Translations under genes and position numbers: made by a program
DNA from: Fuerstiella marisgermanici
GTDB lineage: Bacteria; Planctomycetota; Planctomycetia; Planctomycetales; Planctomycetaceae
Direction: 5' to 3'
DNA: 64,000 nt
Assembly (NCBI RefSeq): GCF_001983935.1
Contig: NZ_CP017641.1
Coordinates: forward strand, 4,278,001 to 4,342,000
Shown: positions 53,407 through 63,300 of the stretch, piece after piece
Layout: each line of letters begins with the position of its first letter
How positions within the stretch are numbered: position 1 is the first letter of the stretch
The notes under the pieces: model-generated
Told to the model about the DNA's origin: nothing
What the model saw: only the letters and a program-made list of their open reading frames with translations
Database searches by the model: none

Positions 53407-54816
53407 CTATTCCGCTTGCGGGTCATGGATTTCTTCCATTCGCTTAAGCAGCTTCGAGTGCAGTTGCTTGACGATGGCTTGATTCGCCGGCTCGTCGATC
53501 ACGTTGGTCGTTTCTTCCGGGTCTGTTGTCAGGTGGTAGAGTTCGTCGCGTTCTGGATGCATAAAATCGCGAACAAGTTTCCATTCCGGCGTTCGCAGAC
53601 AGCGCATGTGAGTTCTCGTCTGGTGCTTGGTCGAATACTGTGCGAACACTTCCTCATCCCAGTCCTTCGCCTTGCCGGTCAGCAGTGGCTTTAGGTCTCG
53701 ACCTCGCAACACGCTGTCTTGCGGCGCTTTAGCGTTTGCGATGCCGATCATGGTGGGGAACCAGTCCAGTTGCGTGATGCATGTTTTCACCGTGGAACCC
53801 GGCTTGGTGACACCCGGCCAACGAATCGCTGTGGGCACCTTTAGCGACGCGTCGTACATGTTGGGCCGCTGGCCTTTGGGTATGTTCTTCGTGCCAGCGG
53901 GCAGAGCATCCTTTTTCAGTATCCAGTGACCGTTGCCTTTGTGCCAAATACCGTTGTGGCCCATGTTGTAACCGTGATCGGATGTGAAGACGACAACCGT
54001 GTCGTCCGCCAGCTTCAGATCATCAACCGTCTGCAACAGGCGGCCCACGTTGCGATCGACGCCTCGCACGCTGGCAAGATATTCACGCGTCATTCTGGCA
54101 AGACGCTGTTTGTCCAGCCCCGGGTAATCGGGATGCGGGAAGTCTGGCTTCAGGTTCTCAAACGGAGCCCAGTCTTCCGGAGCCACAGGCAACCAGCGTG
54201 CATGGGGAGCTCGAAAGTGCAGCACCAACAGAAACGGTTTGTCGGTCGGGCGGTCGTTGAGGAATTCAATCGCATGGTCGGCCAGGATGTCGGTCGTCAG
54301 GCCTTTAAACTTCTGGTCGCTTCCGTCCTTTTCCAGCGTGGGATTGTCAGGAGACCACCCGCCCCCTCGATGCCCCATAAAATAATCGAATCCTGTTTGC
54401 GTGGGATGATGGTGGTCCAACAGCCCGAGATGCCATTTTCCGACAAGACCAGTGTGATAGCCCGCGTTGTGAACCGCTTCGTACCATGTGGACGTGGCCG
54501 GATCGAGACCATGCTCCGGCTCAACTTTCGGATTCAGCCAGTCTGTGATCCCGACTTCGGAACCGTATAAACTGGTGGCGAGGGACGCTCGCGACGGGCT
54601 GCAAACCGGCGTGACGACAAACGTATTCGGTAGATACGTGCCCTGCTTGAACAGCTTATCCAGATGCGGCGTATCCGCGTGCGTAGCTCCTTCGAAGGCA
54701 CCAGTCGCCCAGGGAGCCTGGTCGTCGGTCATGATGAACAGAATATTTTTGCGAGGTTCGTCGGCGACGACGAAGGAACTGGCTAAAGCCAAACAGACCA
54801 GGACGAAGATTTTCAT
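53407..54816 (-). CDS. Secreted sulfatase (formylglycine-dependent)
   Basis: The 469-residue protein has a signal peptide (MKIFVLVCLALASSFVVA), then NILFIMTDDQ with the metal-binding DD (31-32). The active-site motif C72-S-P-S-R76 is present, whose Cys is converted to formylglycine by FGE. GYHTGLVGKWHLG and VVVFTSDHGYNMG are further family motifs. It is full length for the arylsulfatase/choline-sulfatase family. Planctomycetes carry many sulfatases for sulfated polysaccharides; the substrate here is unknown. ATG 54816 is chosen over the longer frame to 54942 because it gives the signal peptide. Confidence 0.94.
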   Translation of the reverse strand: MKIFVLVCLALASSFVVADEPRKNILFIMTDDQAPWATGAFEGATHADTPHLDKLFKQGTYLPNTFVVTPVCSPSRASLATSLYGSEVGITDWLNPKVEPEHGLDPATSTWYEAVHNAGYHTGLVGKWHLGLLDHHHPTQTGFDYFMGHRGGGWSPDNPTLEKDGSDQKFKGLTTDILADHAIEFLNDRPTDKPFLLVLHFRAPHARWLPVAPEDWAPFENLKPDFPHPDYPGLDKQRLARMTREYLASVRGVDRNVGRLLQTVDDLKLADDTVVVFTSDHGYNMGHNGIWHKGNGHWILKKDALPAGTKNIPKGQRPNMYDASLKVPTAIRWPGVTKPGSTVKTCITQLDWFPTMIGIANAKAPQDSVLRGRDLKPLLTGKAKDWDEEVFAQYSTKHQTRTHMRCLRTPEWKLVRDFMHPERDELYHLTTDPEETTNVIDEPANQAIVKQLHSKLLKRMEEIHDPQAE

Positions 54817-54985
54817 GTCAGTACTTCCTTTGTTACGTTCCCATGGACGTTGGTAAGACGGCGATCGAGACCGTTGTGATACCTTGTCAGTTATTCGTGA
54901 TCGAAGCCGAGCAGCTGCAGAACTACCGCATAGCAGTCTCACACCGTTGTGGGATTGATGGCGAATTGGGCATGCGGAAGTTTCG

Positions 54986-56212
54986 TTACGTGTCCTCCAG
55001 AATTCGCTGCGTCTTTCGCAATCGCTTTCGACGTGCTTTCTGGTTGAGCCGTTTCATGAGCCATAACCCACTGAGCGTCATACCGGCGACGGCAGCCATC
55101 AGACAAATTGCGAATACGTAACCGTACTTCCATTTTGTTTCCGGCATGTTCATGGCGGAAACACCAGGGTCGAAGTTCATGCCGTACACGCCCGCAATAA
55201 AACTCAACGGGATAAACACGCTGGCCATCACGGTTAACAGCTTCATCGTTTCGTTTTGATTGAAGCTAATGTCGGCAAAACAATAGTCTCGCAGGTCCGC
55301 CGCCAATTCGCGCGTTGTGTCGGTCGCGTGCAGTACCTGCGACACGTGATCCGAACAGTCTCGCAAATACACATGCGTGCCTTCGGTCATTTGAGTCGTG
55401 TCGCGCATCAGAATCGAAATCACTTCCTGATGCGGCGTCACAACGCCCTGAATCATGAACAGGATCGTTCGCAAGCGTTGCAGCACCGCTACGGAATCGA
55501 CAGACGGTTCTCGCGACAACTGCTGTTCGACCGCGTCCAACCGCTCAGAAATTTTTGCCAGCACCGGAAAGTAGGCGTCTATCACGGCGTCAAGAATCGC
55601 GTACACAAGATAGTCGTGTCCACGCTCACGAATTCGACCGTGTTTGTTTCTGATACGATTACGCACGGGTTCCAGGCAGTCGCCCGAGCGTTCCTGAAAC
55701 GTGATCACAGCGTGACCGCAGACCACGATGCCAATCTGTTCGGTATCGAAGCCACCCACGATTTCAGGCATCCTCGCCACAATAAAAAGCTGATCGTCGT
55801 AGCTCTCAACCTTGGCTCGTTGATGAGGATTGACGATGTCTTCCACCGCCAGGCGATGAATACCAAAGATTTCCCCCACCTGTTTGATCACTTCCGTATC
55901 ACGCAGGCCATCAACGTTGACCCAAGTGATCGACGATCGTGCGGCGAATTCGCTGACGTCGGTGGCTTTGCGAATTTCCACTTCTTCAAGTGTGTCGGCG
56001 TCGTATTGAATGACTCGAATCCGCACCGGCATCGCGTTCGGGTCACTACTGAATTCGCCCGGCACCGCCCCCGGAAGCTTACGTCGAGCAAGGTCGATAA
56101 GCTGGGTGGCGATCCATCCTGGCCCATGAGCTTCCTTCGCGGCAGCACCGTCCGCACCGACAAGTTCCGCGGCCATCGTTGTTGCGGCATTTTCAGTCAC
56201 AGTTTGATCCAT
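54986..56212 (-). CDS. corA: CorA-family magnesium/cobalt transporter
   Basis: A CorA protein of about 408 residues. It has a large cytoplasmic N-terminal domain (VEDIVNPHQRAKVESYDDQLFIVARM), long helices (LLTVMASVFIPLSFIAGVYGMNF), the GMN signature before the second membrane helix, and a C-terminal basic tail (RLNQKARRKRLRKTQ). The first 80 residues are an extension without clear homology. It forms a pentameric channel for divalent cations. The start at ATG 56212 still overlaps the upstream receiver-like gene by 20 bases; ATG 56239 overlaps it by 47. Close coupling of the two is therefore certain on the DNA. Confidence 0.93.
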   Translation of the reverse strand: MDQTVTENAATTMAAELVGADGAAAKEAHGPGWIATQLIDLARRKLPGAVPGEFSSDPNAMPVRIRVIQYDADTLEEVEIRKATDVSEFAARSSITWVNVDGLRDTEVIKQVGEIFGIHRLAVEDIVNPHQRAKVESYDDQLFIVARMPEIVGGFDTEQIGIVVCGHAVITFQERSGDCLEPVRNRIRNKHGRIRERGHDYLVYAILDAVIDAYFPVLAKISERLDAVEQQLSREPSVDSVAVLQRLRTILFMIQGVVTPHQEVISILMRDTTQMTEGTHVYLRDCSDHVSQVLHATDTTRELAADLRDYCFADISFNQNETMKLLTVMASVFIPLSFIAGVYGMNFDPGVSAMNMPETKWKYGYVFAICLMAAVAGMTLSGLWLMKRLNQKARRKRLRKTQRILEDT

Positions 56213-56603
56213 TCGATTGATTCTGAGTGGTGGCCGCAAAGTCCGCGATCATTTGGCCGGCCCCCGCCGAAAATGCCCCGCGACTCATCACACGCCCCAA
56301 TCCGGCTTGCTGAGCGGCCTGCAGCTTCTGTGCGTGAACGTGAGGTCCGTAGGCGACGGCCGTTTTACGGACATCATCCGGCAGTCGGCTTGCGAGGTCG
56401 GCTACGTCTAGCCCTGCCAGGCCGAGATCAACGAGCAACAGTACGTTTGTTTGTTCCTTCAGCAGATTTTCGACGTCTGCTGGTGTCGAGGCCGAACGAA
56501 ATTCGCAACCGGAGGTCGCCGCATGACCGCTGACAGTACTGCTGAGCATCAGGTCGCTGGCAAGCAGGACGACGGTTCCGGGCGTTGGAGGGCTATCAGT
56601 CAC
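56193..56603 (-). CDS. Receiver-like domain protein, hypothetical
   Basis: The 136-residue protein resembles a response-regulator receiver fold. It has a first strand VVLLASDLMLS, helix TPADVENLLKEQ, strand NVLLLVDLGLAGL with an Asp at the phosphoacceptor position, and strand TAVAYGPHVHAQKLQAAQQAGLGRVMSRG. The acidic pair of strand 1 is replaced by S-D, and the strand 5 Lys appears to be absent, so phosphorylation may be lost. It overlaps corA, which suggests translational coupling, perhaps with a regulatory or structural link to magnesium transport. The family is not certain. Confidence 0.62.
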   Translation of the reverse strand: MTDSPPTPGTVVLLASDLMLSSTVSGHAATSGCEFRSASTPADVENLLKEQTNVLLLVDLGLAGLDVADLASRLPDDVRKTAVAYGPHVHAQKLQAAQQAGLGRVMSRGAFSAGAGQMIADFAATTQNQSNGSNCD

Positions 56604-56781
56604 AGTGGCTTTCGTATTTCAAACAGATCCGGTCAACCACCCGTTTTATCGGAACGCGGTTAAACCAATGAATTCTTAAACTCACTCGTTACACTTGATG
56701 ACTACAACTAACAGTATGACTAGGATTATGCGAACACTTCGGCCGTGGGCCGCTTGTCGAATTGCTTCAGGAAAAGAAACG

Positions 56782-57498
56782 ATGATGAAAACTGTGTGTC
56801 AAATGGTTGTTCTCGCGACCGTCGTAGCGTCCTTCGCATCCGTTCAGGCGGAAGACGCCTGGACAACGTTGTTCGATGGAAAATCATTGGACGGCTGGTC
56901 AATGGCGGCTCATGGAAAAGCCGAGTACAGCGTAAAAGACGGCACCATCTATGGCAAGACGGTCGAAGGCAGTCCAAACAGCTTTCTGAAGTCGGACAAC
57001 GAATATGGAGACTTCGAACTTCAATTCGAAGTGAAGGTCCACGACAGCCTGAACTCCGGGTGCCAAATTCGATCGCGTGAAAAAACGGAAGCCGACCTGG
57101 ACGAAGAAGAAAAACGAACCGGCAAGCGTCCGAGTGGCGGTAACGGCATCGGCCGCTTTCACGGACCTCAGGTTGAAATCGAGGCGGGCCCCGGTCAGGC
57201 GGGCTACATCTATGCCGAAGCCACAGGTCGTGGCTGGGTGTCAGAACCACCCAAAGATCCGTCGCATTCGCACAAACACATGAAGAACGGCGAATGGAAC
57301 AAGTTTCGAATTGTGGCGAAGGGGCCTCGACTTCAAACATGGATCAACGGCGAACCAGTCGGTGACCTGACACACAAAGAACTGTATGAGACTCATCCGA
57401 AAGGCCACATTGGTCTTCAGGTTCACGGCATCGCCAAAGGCACTGGCCCATTTGATGTGGCCTGGCGAAACATTCGGATTAAAGAGTTGAAGAACTGA
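56782..57498 (+). CDS. Secreted DUF1080 protein (3-keto-disaccharide hydrolase-like)
   Basis: The 238-residue protein has a signal peptide (MMKTVCQMVVLATVVASFASVQA) and a single DUF1080 concanavalin-like beta domain. WTTLFDGKSLDGWS at the start and GYIYAEATGRGW, KFRIVAKGPRLQTWINGEPVGD and HIGLQVHG further on are typical. The family includes glucan- and disaccharide-related hydrolases, but most planctomycete copies are uncharacterised. ATG 56782 is chosen; the ORF from 56695 has no signal peptide at its start. It is transcribed alone. The 178 bases upstream hold no clear promoter. Confidence 0.88.
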   Translation: MMKTVCQMVVLATVVASFASVQAEDAWTTLFDGKSLDGWSMAAHGKAEYSVKDGTIYGKTVEGSPNSFLKSDNEYGDFELQFEVKVHDSLNSGCQIRSREKTEADLDEEEKRTGKRPSGGNGIGRFHGPQVEIEAGPGQAGYIYAEATGRGWVSEPPKDPSHSHKHMKNGEWNKFRIVAKGPRLQTWINGEPVGDLTHKELYETHPKGHIGLQVHGIAKGTGPFDVAWRNIRIKELKN

Positions 57499-57609
57499 GC
57501 TTCGGAGATTCCTGTTCCAATACGGCGGCCACGATTGGGTGGCCACCGCGTTGTATGCAACCCAACCGAAATCGCCTGGCTCTGCCCGTTAATTGATGAG
57601 CGGCAACGC

Positions 57610-57645
57610 GCTAGCCGCCGGTGGAACGAAAAACCCGCGGCTAGC
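57610..57645. repeat. REP-like hairpin
   Basis: GCTAGCCGC (57610-57618) and GCGGCTAGC (57637-57645) are perfect inverted arms around an 18-base loop. The following GCAGCTTGCGGCTCACG partly repeats the arm. It lies in the gap between the DUF1080 gene and the membrane protein gene. Confidence 0.6.
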
Positions 57646-57680
57646 AGCTTGCGGCTCACGAGTTCCTTGCCAAACTTCGA

Positions 57681-59249
57681 ATGACGGCACAGAGCCTGGC
57701 CTTTCCGCAACCTATGTCACAACAGATCACAACACTGCTGTCGCCCGTTAAACGTCGATTACGTTGGCGCAATATTCATTCGCGCACTGCGATCGGGGCT
57801 GCTGTGAGCGGCGCGTTGTGTCTGTTGCTGGGTTTTCTGCGCATTACTATTGACTGGCCAGAGACAACAGCACCGCAAACCGCTGGACTATTCGCGATCG
57901 TATTCTGCAGCGGGATCCTACTGGGAGCGGTCTGGGGCATTGTCGAACGGCTGGGCTGGAAGTTAGCGGCGGCAGAAGTCGATCAGCACTACGGCTGGAA
58001 AGATCGAACGACAACCGCTCTACAGCTAAGTGGCAATACTTCAGCACCGTTGGCGAGACTGCAGGTCGCAGACGCGGTCAATCATCTTCAAACGGTGAAT
58101 TCCGTTGAGGTTGTACCTTTGCAAATGCCCCGCGCCATACTTTGGGCTGCTGGCTGTGCAGTCGTGGCCATCGGGACCGTGCTACTGCCGAACGCGAACC
58201 AACCACTGAAGGCTGCGGTGACCGTACGTTCTGCCAGCGTGAAAGAAGCCGCAACGGAAATCCGTGACCGCATTGATGAAATCGACCAACTCGCCGAAGA
58301 ATCGGGTCTGCAACCGCTGAAGGATCTGGTCGTCCGATTGAAACGCGACCTGACGAAGCTGGATCAGCCGGACGCTGAAGTTCGCGAATCGCTAAAAACC
58401 ATGTCTGCCATGCAGCAGAAAATGCAGTCTATGATGTCAGAATTGAACATCGAAGCCATGGATGCGTCGCTCGCCGATGTGGCCGACGCATTGGACACTG
58501 CCAGTGCATTCAAACCTGCGGCGAATTCGTTGAAACAGCAAGCTCTGGCCAAGGCGGCGGACGCTCTGCAAAACGTCGACGCCGAGAATATTGACCGGAC
58601 AGAATCGCGTCCGACAGCAGAAAAACTTTCCGATGCGGCGTTGTCGGCAAAAGAGAAGGGGCTGAAAAAGCTAAGCGAATCACTGGACGAACTGGCCGAA
58701 TCGGTGAAAGCTGGCGATGCCGCAAAAACGGCTGAAGCTTCAGAGAAACTGGCCACAAAAATCAAGACGCATGACCTGGCCAAGAGCATGAATCAGATGC
58801 TCAAAAGGAAATCCGACCAGCTGGCCGCAGCCAAAACGAAGTTCGCAGCCAACAGCAATAGCGAAGGCAACGGCGCGGCAGCGGATGCTACCGGGCTGAA
58901 CCTGGTCAAAGGCAAATCCGATAGCCAAAGCGGCGCGGCAAGTCGCAAGGCCGGGGCGAAGGCGGCTGGCAATATTGATGGTGAGAAGACTCGATTGGAC
59001 GGCCAAAAGCAGATGGCGCGGCTGACGGGACAACTCACGGAAGCAGGCGATTCAGACAAAGAAACGATCGCCGGAGAAGCCAGCGAACAACAGGCGCAGC
59101 GGTTGGCTCAGGAAGCCTTCACAAAGTATCAGAAGATGTCGGAAGCCGTGCTGGAACACGAATCCATCCCGCCCGGGCATCGGCAGACCATTCGCAAATA
59201 TTTCGAACTGATCCGTCCGGAACCCGGGGCGGATGAATCCGCTCGTTAA
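57681..59249 (+). CDS. Membrane protein with long coiled coil, hypothetical
   Basis: The 522-residue protein has a helical membrane region with segments near 38-57 (AIGAAVSGALCLLLGFL), 67-86 (AGLFAIVFCSGILLGAVWG) and 150-170 (AILWAAGCAVVAIGTVLL). A long Ala/Glu/Lys-rich helical region, probably coiled coil, extends from about 175 to 520. I do not recognise the family; the layout resembles planctomycete proteins found with MoxR/DUF58 genes, but none is here. The start may be ATG 57714 (MSQQITTLLSP) instead of 57681. The function is unknown. Confidence 0.8.
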   Translation: MTAQSLAFPQPMSQQITTLLSPVKRRLRWRNIHSRTAIGAAVSGALCLLLGFLRITIDWPETTAPQTAGLFAIVFCSGILLGAVWGIVERLGWKLAAAEVDQHYGWKDRTTTALQLSGNTSAPLARLQVADAVNHLQTVNSVEVVPLQMPRAILWAAGCAVVAIGTVLLPNANQPLKAAVTVRSASVKEAATEIRDRIDEIDQLAEESGLQPLKDLVVRLKRDLTKLDQPDAEVRESLKTMSAMQQKMQSMMSELNIEAMDASLADVADALDTASAFKPAANSLKQQALAKAADALQNVDAENIDRTESRPTAEKLSDAALSAKEKGLKKLSESLDELAESVKAGDAAKTAEASEKLATKIKTHDLAKSMNQMLKRKSDQLAAAKTKFAANSNSEGNGAAADATGLNLVKGKSDSQSGAASRKAGAKAAGNIDGEKTRLDGQKQMARLTGQLTEAGDSDKETIAGEASEQQAQRLAQEAFTKYQKMSEAVLEHESIPPGHRQTIRKYFELIRPEPGADESAR

Positions 59250-59386
59250 AGCCGCCGTTACTTTAATCGCTCACGCCCGCCGTCGGATGTACGTTGAACA
59301 ATCGAGTGCTAAAATGAAGTCTGCAGCATGGTTGCTGTTTGCTCACCAATCCGTTTGTCCCCCGAAGAAAAAGCTGAGAGCTCAAA

Positions 59387-60016
59387 ATGCCGTTTGTCAG
59401 TCCTGTTGCCGAAGCTGATGCCGTTGACAAAGCCGTGCATGCATTTTCTCGAATCAAGGAGGTTCTTGGTGTTGAAGAAGTGCCTGAGATCTTCCGCTAC
59501 ATGGCGAACGTGCCTGCCTTCGTTCACGACTTCTTCATGAACTTTCGCAACTTCGTCCTGTCTGAAGGCAAGCTCGGTGAGAAACGCAAACTGCTGATCG
59601 CCTTCGCCGTGGCAGGGCAGGCGGGATCTCAAACATGGATCTCGTTCCTGAAAGAGTTCGCGGAATCGAAGAACGTTTCTCAACAGGAATTGACGGAAGC
59701 ATTGGCCGTCGGCTCAACCAATTCCATGTACAACGTGTTGTTCAAGTTCCGGGACATCAGCGGCAGCGACGTGTTTGAAGGCATGGGCGTGGGGCTGCGA
59801 GCTCACACGTTTCAGAATACGTCGCTGGACGAAGAAACCGTCGAGCTCATCAACCTGGCTCTCAGCGACATCAACGCCTGCAAACCCTGCACGTCAGCTC
59901 ACGTGGCCAAAGCGCGAGCTCTGGACGTCGCGGACGAAGCCGTTTACGAAGCGATCCAGTGCGCAGCGACAATGATCGCCGGCACGCAGTTTCTGCGATC
60001 CATCGGCGTAAACTAG
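59387..60016 (+). CDS. AhpD-like carboxymuconolactone decarboxylase family protein
   Basis: The 209-residue protein is a double-length AhpD/CMD fold. The second half carries the redox motif C-x2-C-x3-H (INACKPCTSAH) of alkylhydroperoxidase AhpD. The first half (LLIAFAVAGQAGSQTWISF) keeps the helical pattern but no CxxC. AhpD reduces AhpC or other partners and helps with peroxide defence. The TAG stop (60014-60016) coincides with the left border of a palindromic element, so the last codon context was set by that insertion. It is downstream of the coiled-coil protein by 137 bases. Confidence 0.88.
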   Translation: MPFVSPVAEADAVDKAVHAFSRIKEVLGVEEVPEIFRYMANVPAFVHDFFMNFRNFVLSEGKLGEKRKLLIAFAVAGQAGSQTWISFLKEFAESKNVSQQELTEALAVGSTNSMYNVLFKFRDISGSDVFEGMGVGLRAHTFQNTSLDEETVELINLALSDINACKPCTSAHVAKARALDVADEAVYEAIQCAATMIAGTQFLRSIGVN

Positions 60017-60148
60017 CTGGACAGCGCCATGTTGGTGCGAATGGTAACCCGAAGTGTAAGCAAGGGATCGTGTTGCGACGAATACCTCGCTTATACTTCG
60101 GGTTACCAAAAACACGGCCCAGTGCCCAAAGGTGGAGCTGTCCAGCTA
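60014..60148 (-). mobile_element. 135-bp palindromic MITE-like element, copy 2
   Basis: It is exactly the length of copy 1 (17277-17411), in the opposite orientation and highly similar. It starts TAGCTGGACAGCGCCA and ends AGCTGTCCAGCTA, with TA at both borders. The inner arms GGTAACCCGAAGTGTAAGC and CGCTTATACTTCGGGTTACC pair around the loop, but with more mismatches than in copy 1. Its first TAG is the stop codon of the AhpD-like gene. The remaining gap to 60358 shows only a direct CTGTAGGATCTACAG palindrome near 60279. Confidence 0.85.
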
Positions 60149-60358
60149 GTCACATGTCAGCCAAGTCTTGACGCAGTGTGCCACTGGGCACACATCAATT
60201 CTTGACAGACATGGCACGGATCGCCGCTGACAGCAAGCACGAAACGCCTGTTCCTCGGCCCCAAGTCAGCGAGATTCACTGTAGGATCTACAGTGAGACC
60301 TCTTACAACGCATCGCGAGTGAGCATAAACGTTGCGTGCATACTCGCCGCATCGCTCG

Positions 60359-63300
60359 CTATTTCTTCTTCGCACGTTCTGTGGCTCGGATCAGCGGCGG
60401 ACGTTCTTCCGCTTTCCAGTCTTTGATCTCCTGCTGCAACACCTTCACAGCCCTGTTCAGCTGACGATCTCTCCCCGACGGAATTTCTGTGGGCTTCGGC
60501 CAGACTATGACATCCGGCACCGCGCCGTTTAGTTCCATGTCTTCACCGGTGGCTTTGACATACCAGCCTCGAAACGGCAGCCGGATCGCTCCCACATCCA
60601 TGACTCGGCGAATCCCCGTGCTAATCACGCCGCCAGCCGTAGGAACGCCCACCAGTTTGCCGCGCCCCAGATTCTTGATCGCATGGCTGAAGATTTCGGC
60701 GTTGCTGTAACTGTTCTGATTGCACATCACCACAATTGGTTTATTCCACGTCGCGTACACCATACGGCTTTGCGGATAACCGGTTCCGCCCCCGCGAGGG
60801 ATCGTAATCGCGTGCTGAGGTTGCGTGAGCGCCGTGAGAAGGTGGTCAGTGGTTGAGCCGCCACCGTTGTCGCGGACATCAATAATGATTCCGTCCTTGC
60901 CGTAGCCGACGTCGTAAAGCTCTCGTTCGAAGTCCAGAAAGCTGGTCCAGTTCATCCCCTGAATATGCAGATAGCCGATGTTGTCCGCCTTCTTCGCCAC
61001 GAGTTTGCGGTTATCGTCCTGCCACTTCAGATACAACAGCGAACGCACGAGGCTGTAGCTGGTAGGCCGCAGCGTGACGTCGCGAGTCGCGCCATTCTTT
61101 CCGGCCGCCTTGACCTTTAACGCGATGTCTCGATCAAGCGGCCCATTCAGCACTCTGGTCAAATCGAAGGCGGGATCCACTGCTGTTCCGTCGATCGCCA
61201 GTATGACCTCACCAGGCTCGATCCGGCTGGAATCGTCGGTCGCCGGACCTTCAGGAATGACATCTTTGACCTTCAACCCCGGCCCCTTGAATTTGCTGTC
61301 AAAGCGAACGCCAAGGTGTGAGGTCGTTGGGCGCCAGTCATCTCCGCCTTTCAGTTCCGGGGTCAGTGATTCGCCAGGGTAGAAGCCAAGATGCGAACCG
61401 TTCAGTTCTCCCAGCATCAACTGGATGACTCGTGCCAGGGAACTTAAATCGCCCGCCGCTGCGGCCGCCGCACCGTACTTGCGGCGAATTTGATTCCAGT
61501 TGTGGTTGCCGTAATTGTCGTCGTACCACCAGTCACGCATGATCCGCCATGCGGTATCGAAGCCCGCCTGCAAACGAGCCGTCCGGCTTAGTTCCTGCCG
61601 CGCGTTGAAGGTGTACTTCTTTGCTTCACCGGAAAGCGGCTGAAGTCCGGGGATGCCGGATGACAGCCACAGCATGCGATCGGGCGACTTCAGCCAGCCC
61701 TTGATGCTGCCCGTGTCTTTGGTGATTTTCTTCGGAGTTAGCTTGTCTGGAAATTCGACAGAATACGTTCCCGCAGCGCCGCCAACGCTGCCTGAAAAGA
61801 TTAGCTTCTTGCCGTCCGGAGACCAGCCGAGCACCTTCTCGCCCGCGTTGGCGTTTGAGATGCGTTTTAAGCGACGATGAATATCTTTGAAGTCGATGCG
61901 GACGACGGGAACGCGGCGTTCGGCCGATTCTTTCAGCTTGTCTTTGGCCTCCGGCTTCTCGGGTTTGTCGCCATCGGTTTCGCTGTTCTTTTCTGTTTCG
62001 TTCTCTGACTTCGAATCCGGTTTCGGTTTGTCTTTAAGAAGCGTCTCGCGGGATTTCTCAAGCGCTTTCAGAGCCTTCTGTAGCTTGCGATCGCGCGTGT
62101 CGGTGTCTGCGTCTTCTTCAGTCAGCCACACGTAATAGATATCAACTTCGTCGTCGGCTCGACGACCGGTGAAAGCGATCAGCTTGCCATCCGACGACCA
62201 GCGAGGGCCCGATTCGTCGTCCGGATGCCGGGAGATGTTGACGGGGTCGGAAGATTGATCCACCGGGGCAATCCAAATGTCGGTGTTGAAGTTATCGTCC
62301 GTTTTGTCGTACACGATCCACTGACCGTCGGGCGAGAAATCGTAGTCCGGAGCCGTGAACGATTTCACCAATCGAGTGGCCTCACCCGTTTCCAGATTGC
62401 GAATCCACAAGTCGCCTCGTTCACGAATGTAGGCCAGTGACTTACCATCAGGGCTGGCCTGCAGATCGGATTCCAGAGCCGCGTCTTCCGTCAACCACCT
62501 CGTCGAGAAGTCCTGATTCTGCCACCAATATTTGGAATCGTCCGTGCGCTGGATTTTGCAGATATCAGGTTCGCCATCCTTCCAGCTCACACAAACAATC
62601 GCGTCCCCATCGTTGATGAAGATCGGATCGGACTCAAATTCAGACGTGTGAGTGACTTGCACGGGTTCACACAGTTCAGTTTCCATAACCCACAAGTCAC
62701 CACCGGAAATAAACGCGACTTCGAGGCCGTCATCACTAAACGTGGCGTCGGTGGCTTCTTTTAGAGTTCGGCGATGAATGTCGTCGGCGAGGTCTTCCCG
62801 AGATACGGTGATCTTGATCGCCTGTGGCGGAGCGTCCTTCTTCGGCTTCCACCGGTACAGATTGAACAGGTGTGAAAACACGATCGTGCTTCCATCGGCA
62901 GAAATCGTCGGATCGGTGACGAGGTCGTCATCGAAGTGCGTCATCTGCTGCGACTTCTTCGATTGCATGTCATAGTGCCAAAGGTTACGAGCTCCGTTTT
63001 CCGCTTTCTGCGACCCGCAGTAGTAAAAGCCTTCACCGTCCGGTTGCCAGACGGGCGAAAAACACCCGGTCGGCAGGTCGAGTAACTTCGAAAACTTTTC
63101 CTCGCGAAGGTCGTAGTGCCACACCTGAGCCGACCGAGACCCTTTGTAACCCTTCCGCCACCAACGTTCACCTTCGCGCACAAACAACATGCCCGAACCA
63201 TCGGGGCTAATTTGTCCCGCCGTGCCGTAACCGTTAAACAGATGTTGCTCCGTAGACCGTTCAGCCGCGTCGATTTTCATGAACCGCTGGCTGTACTTCC

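Noticed and set aside
55256-56533. Plus-strand open frame of 425 codons
   Set aside because: Antisense to corA and the receiver-like gene; the composition is that of a reverse reading and no family is recognisable.
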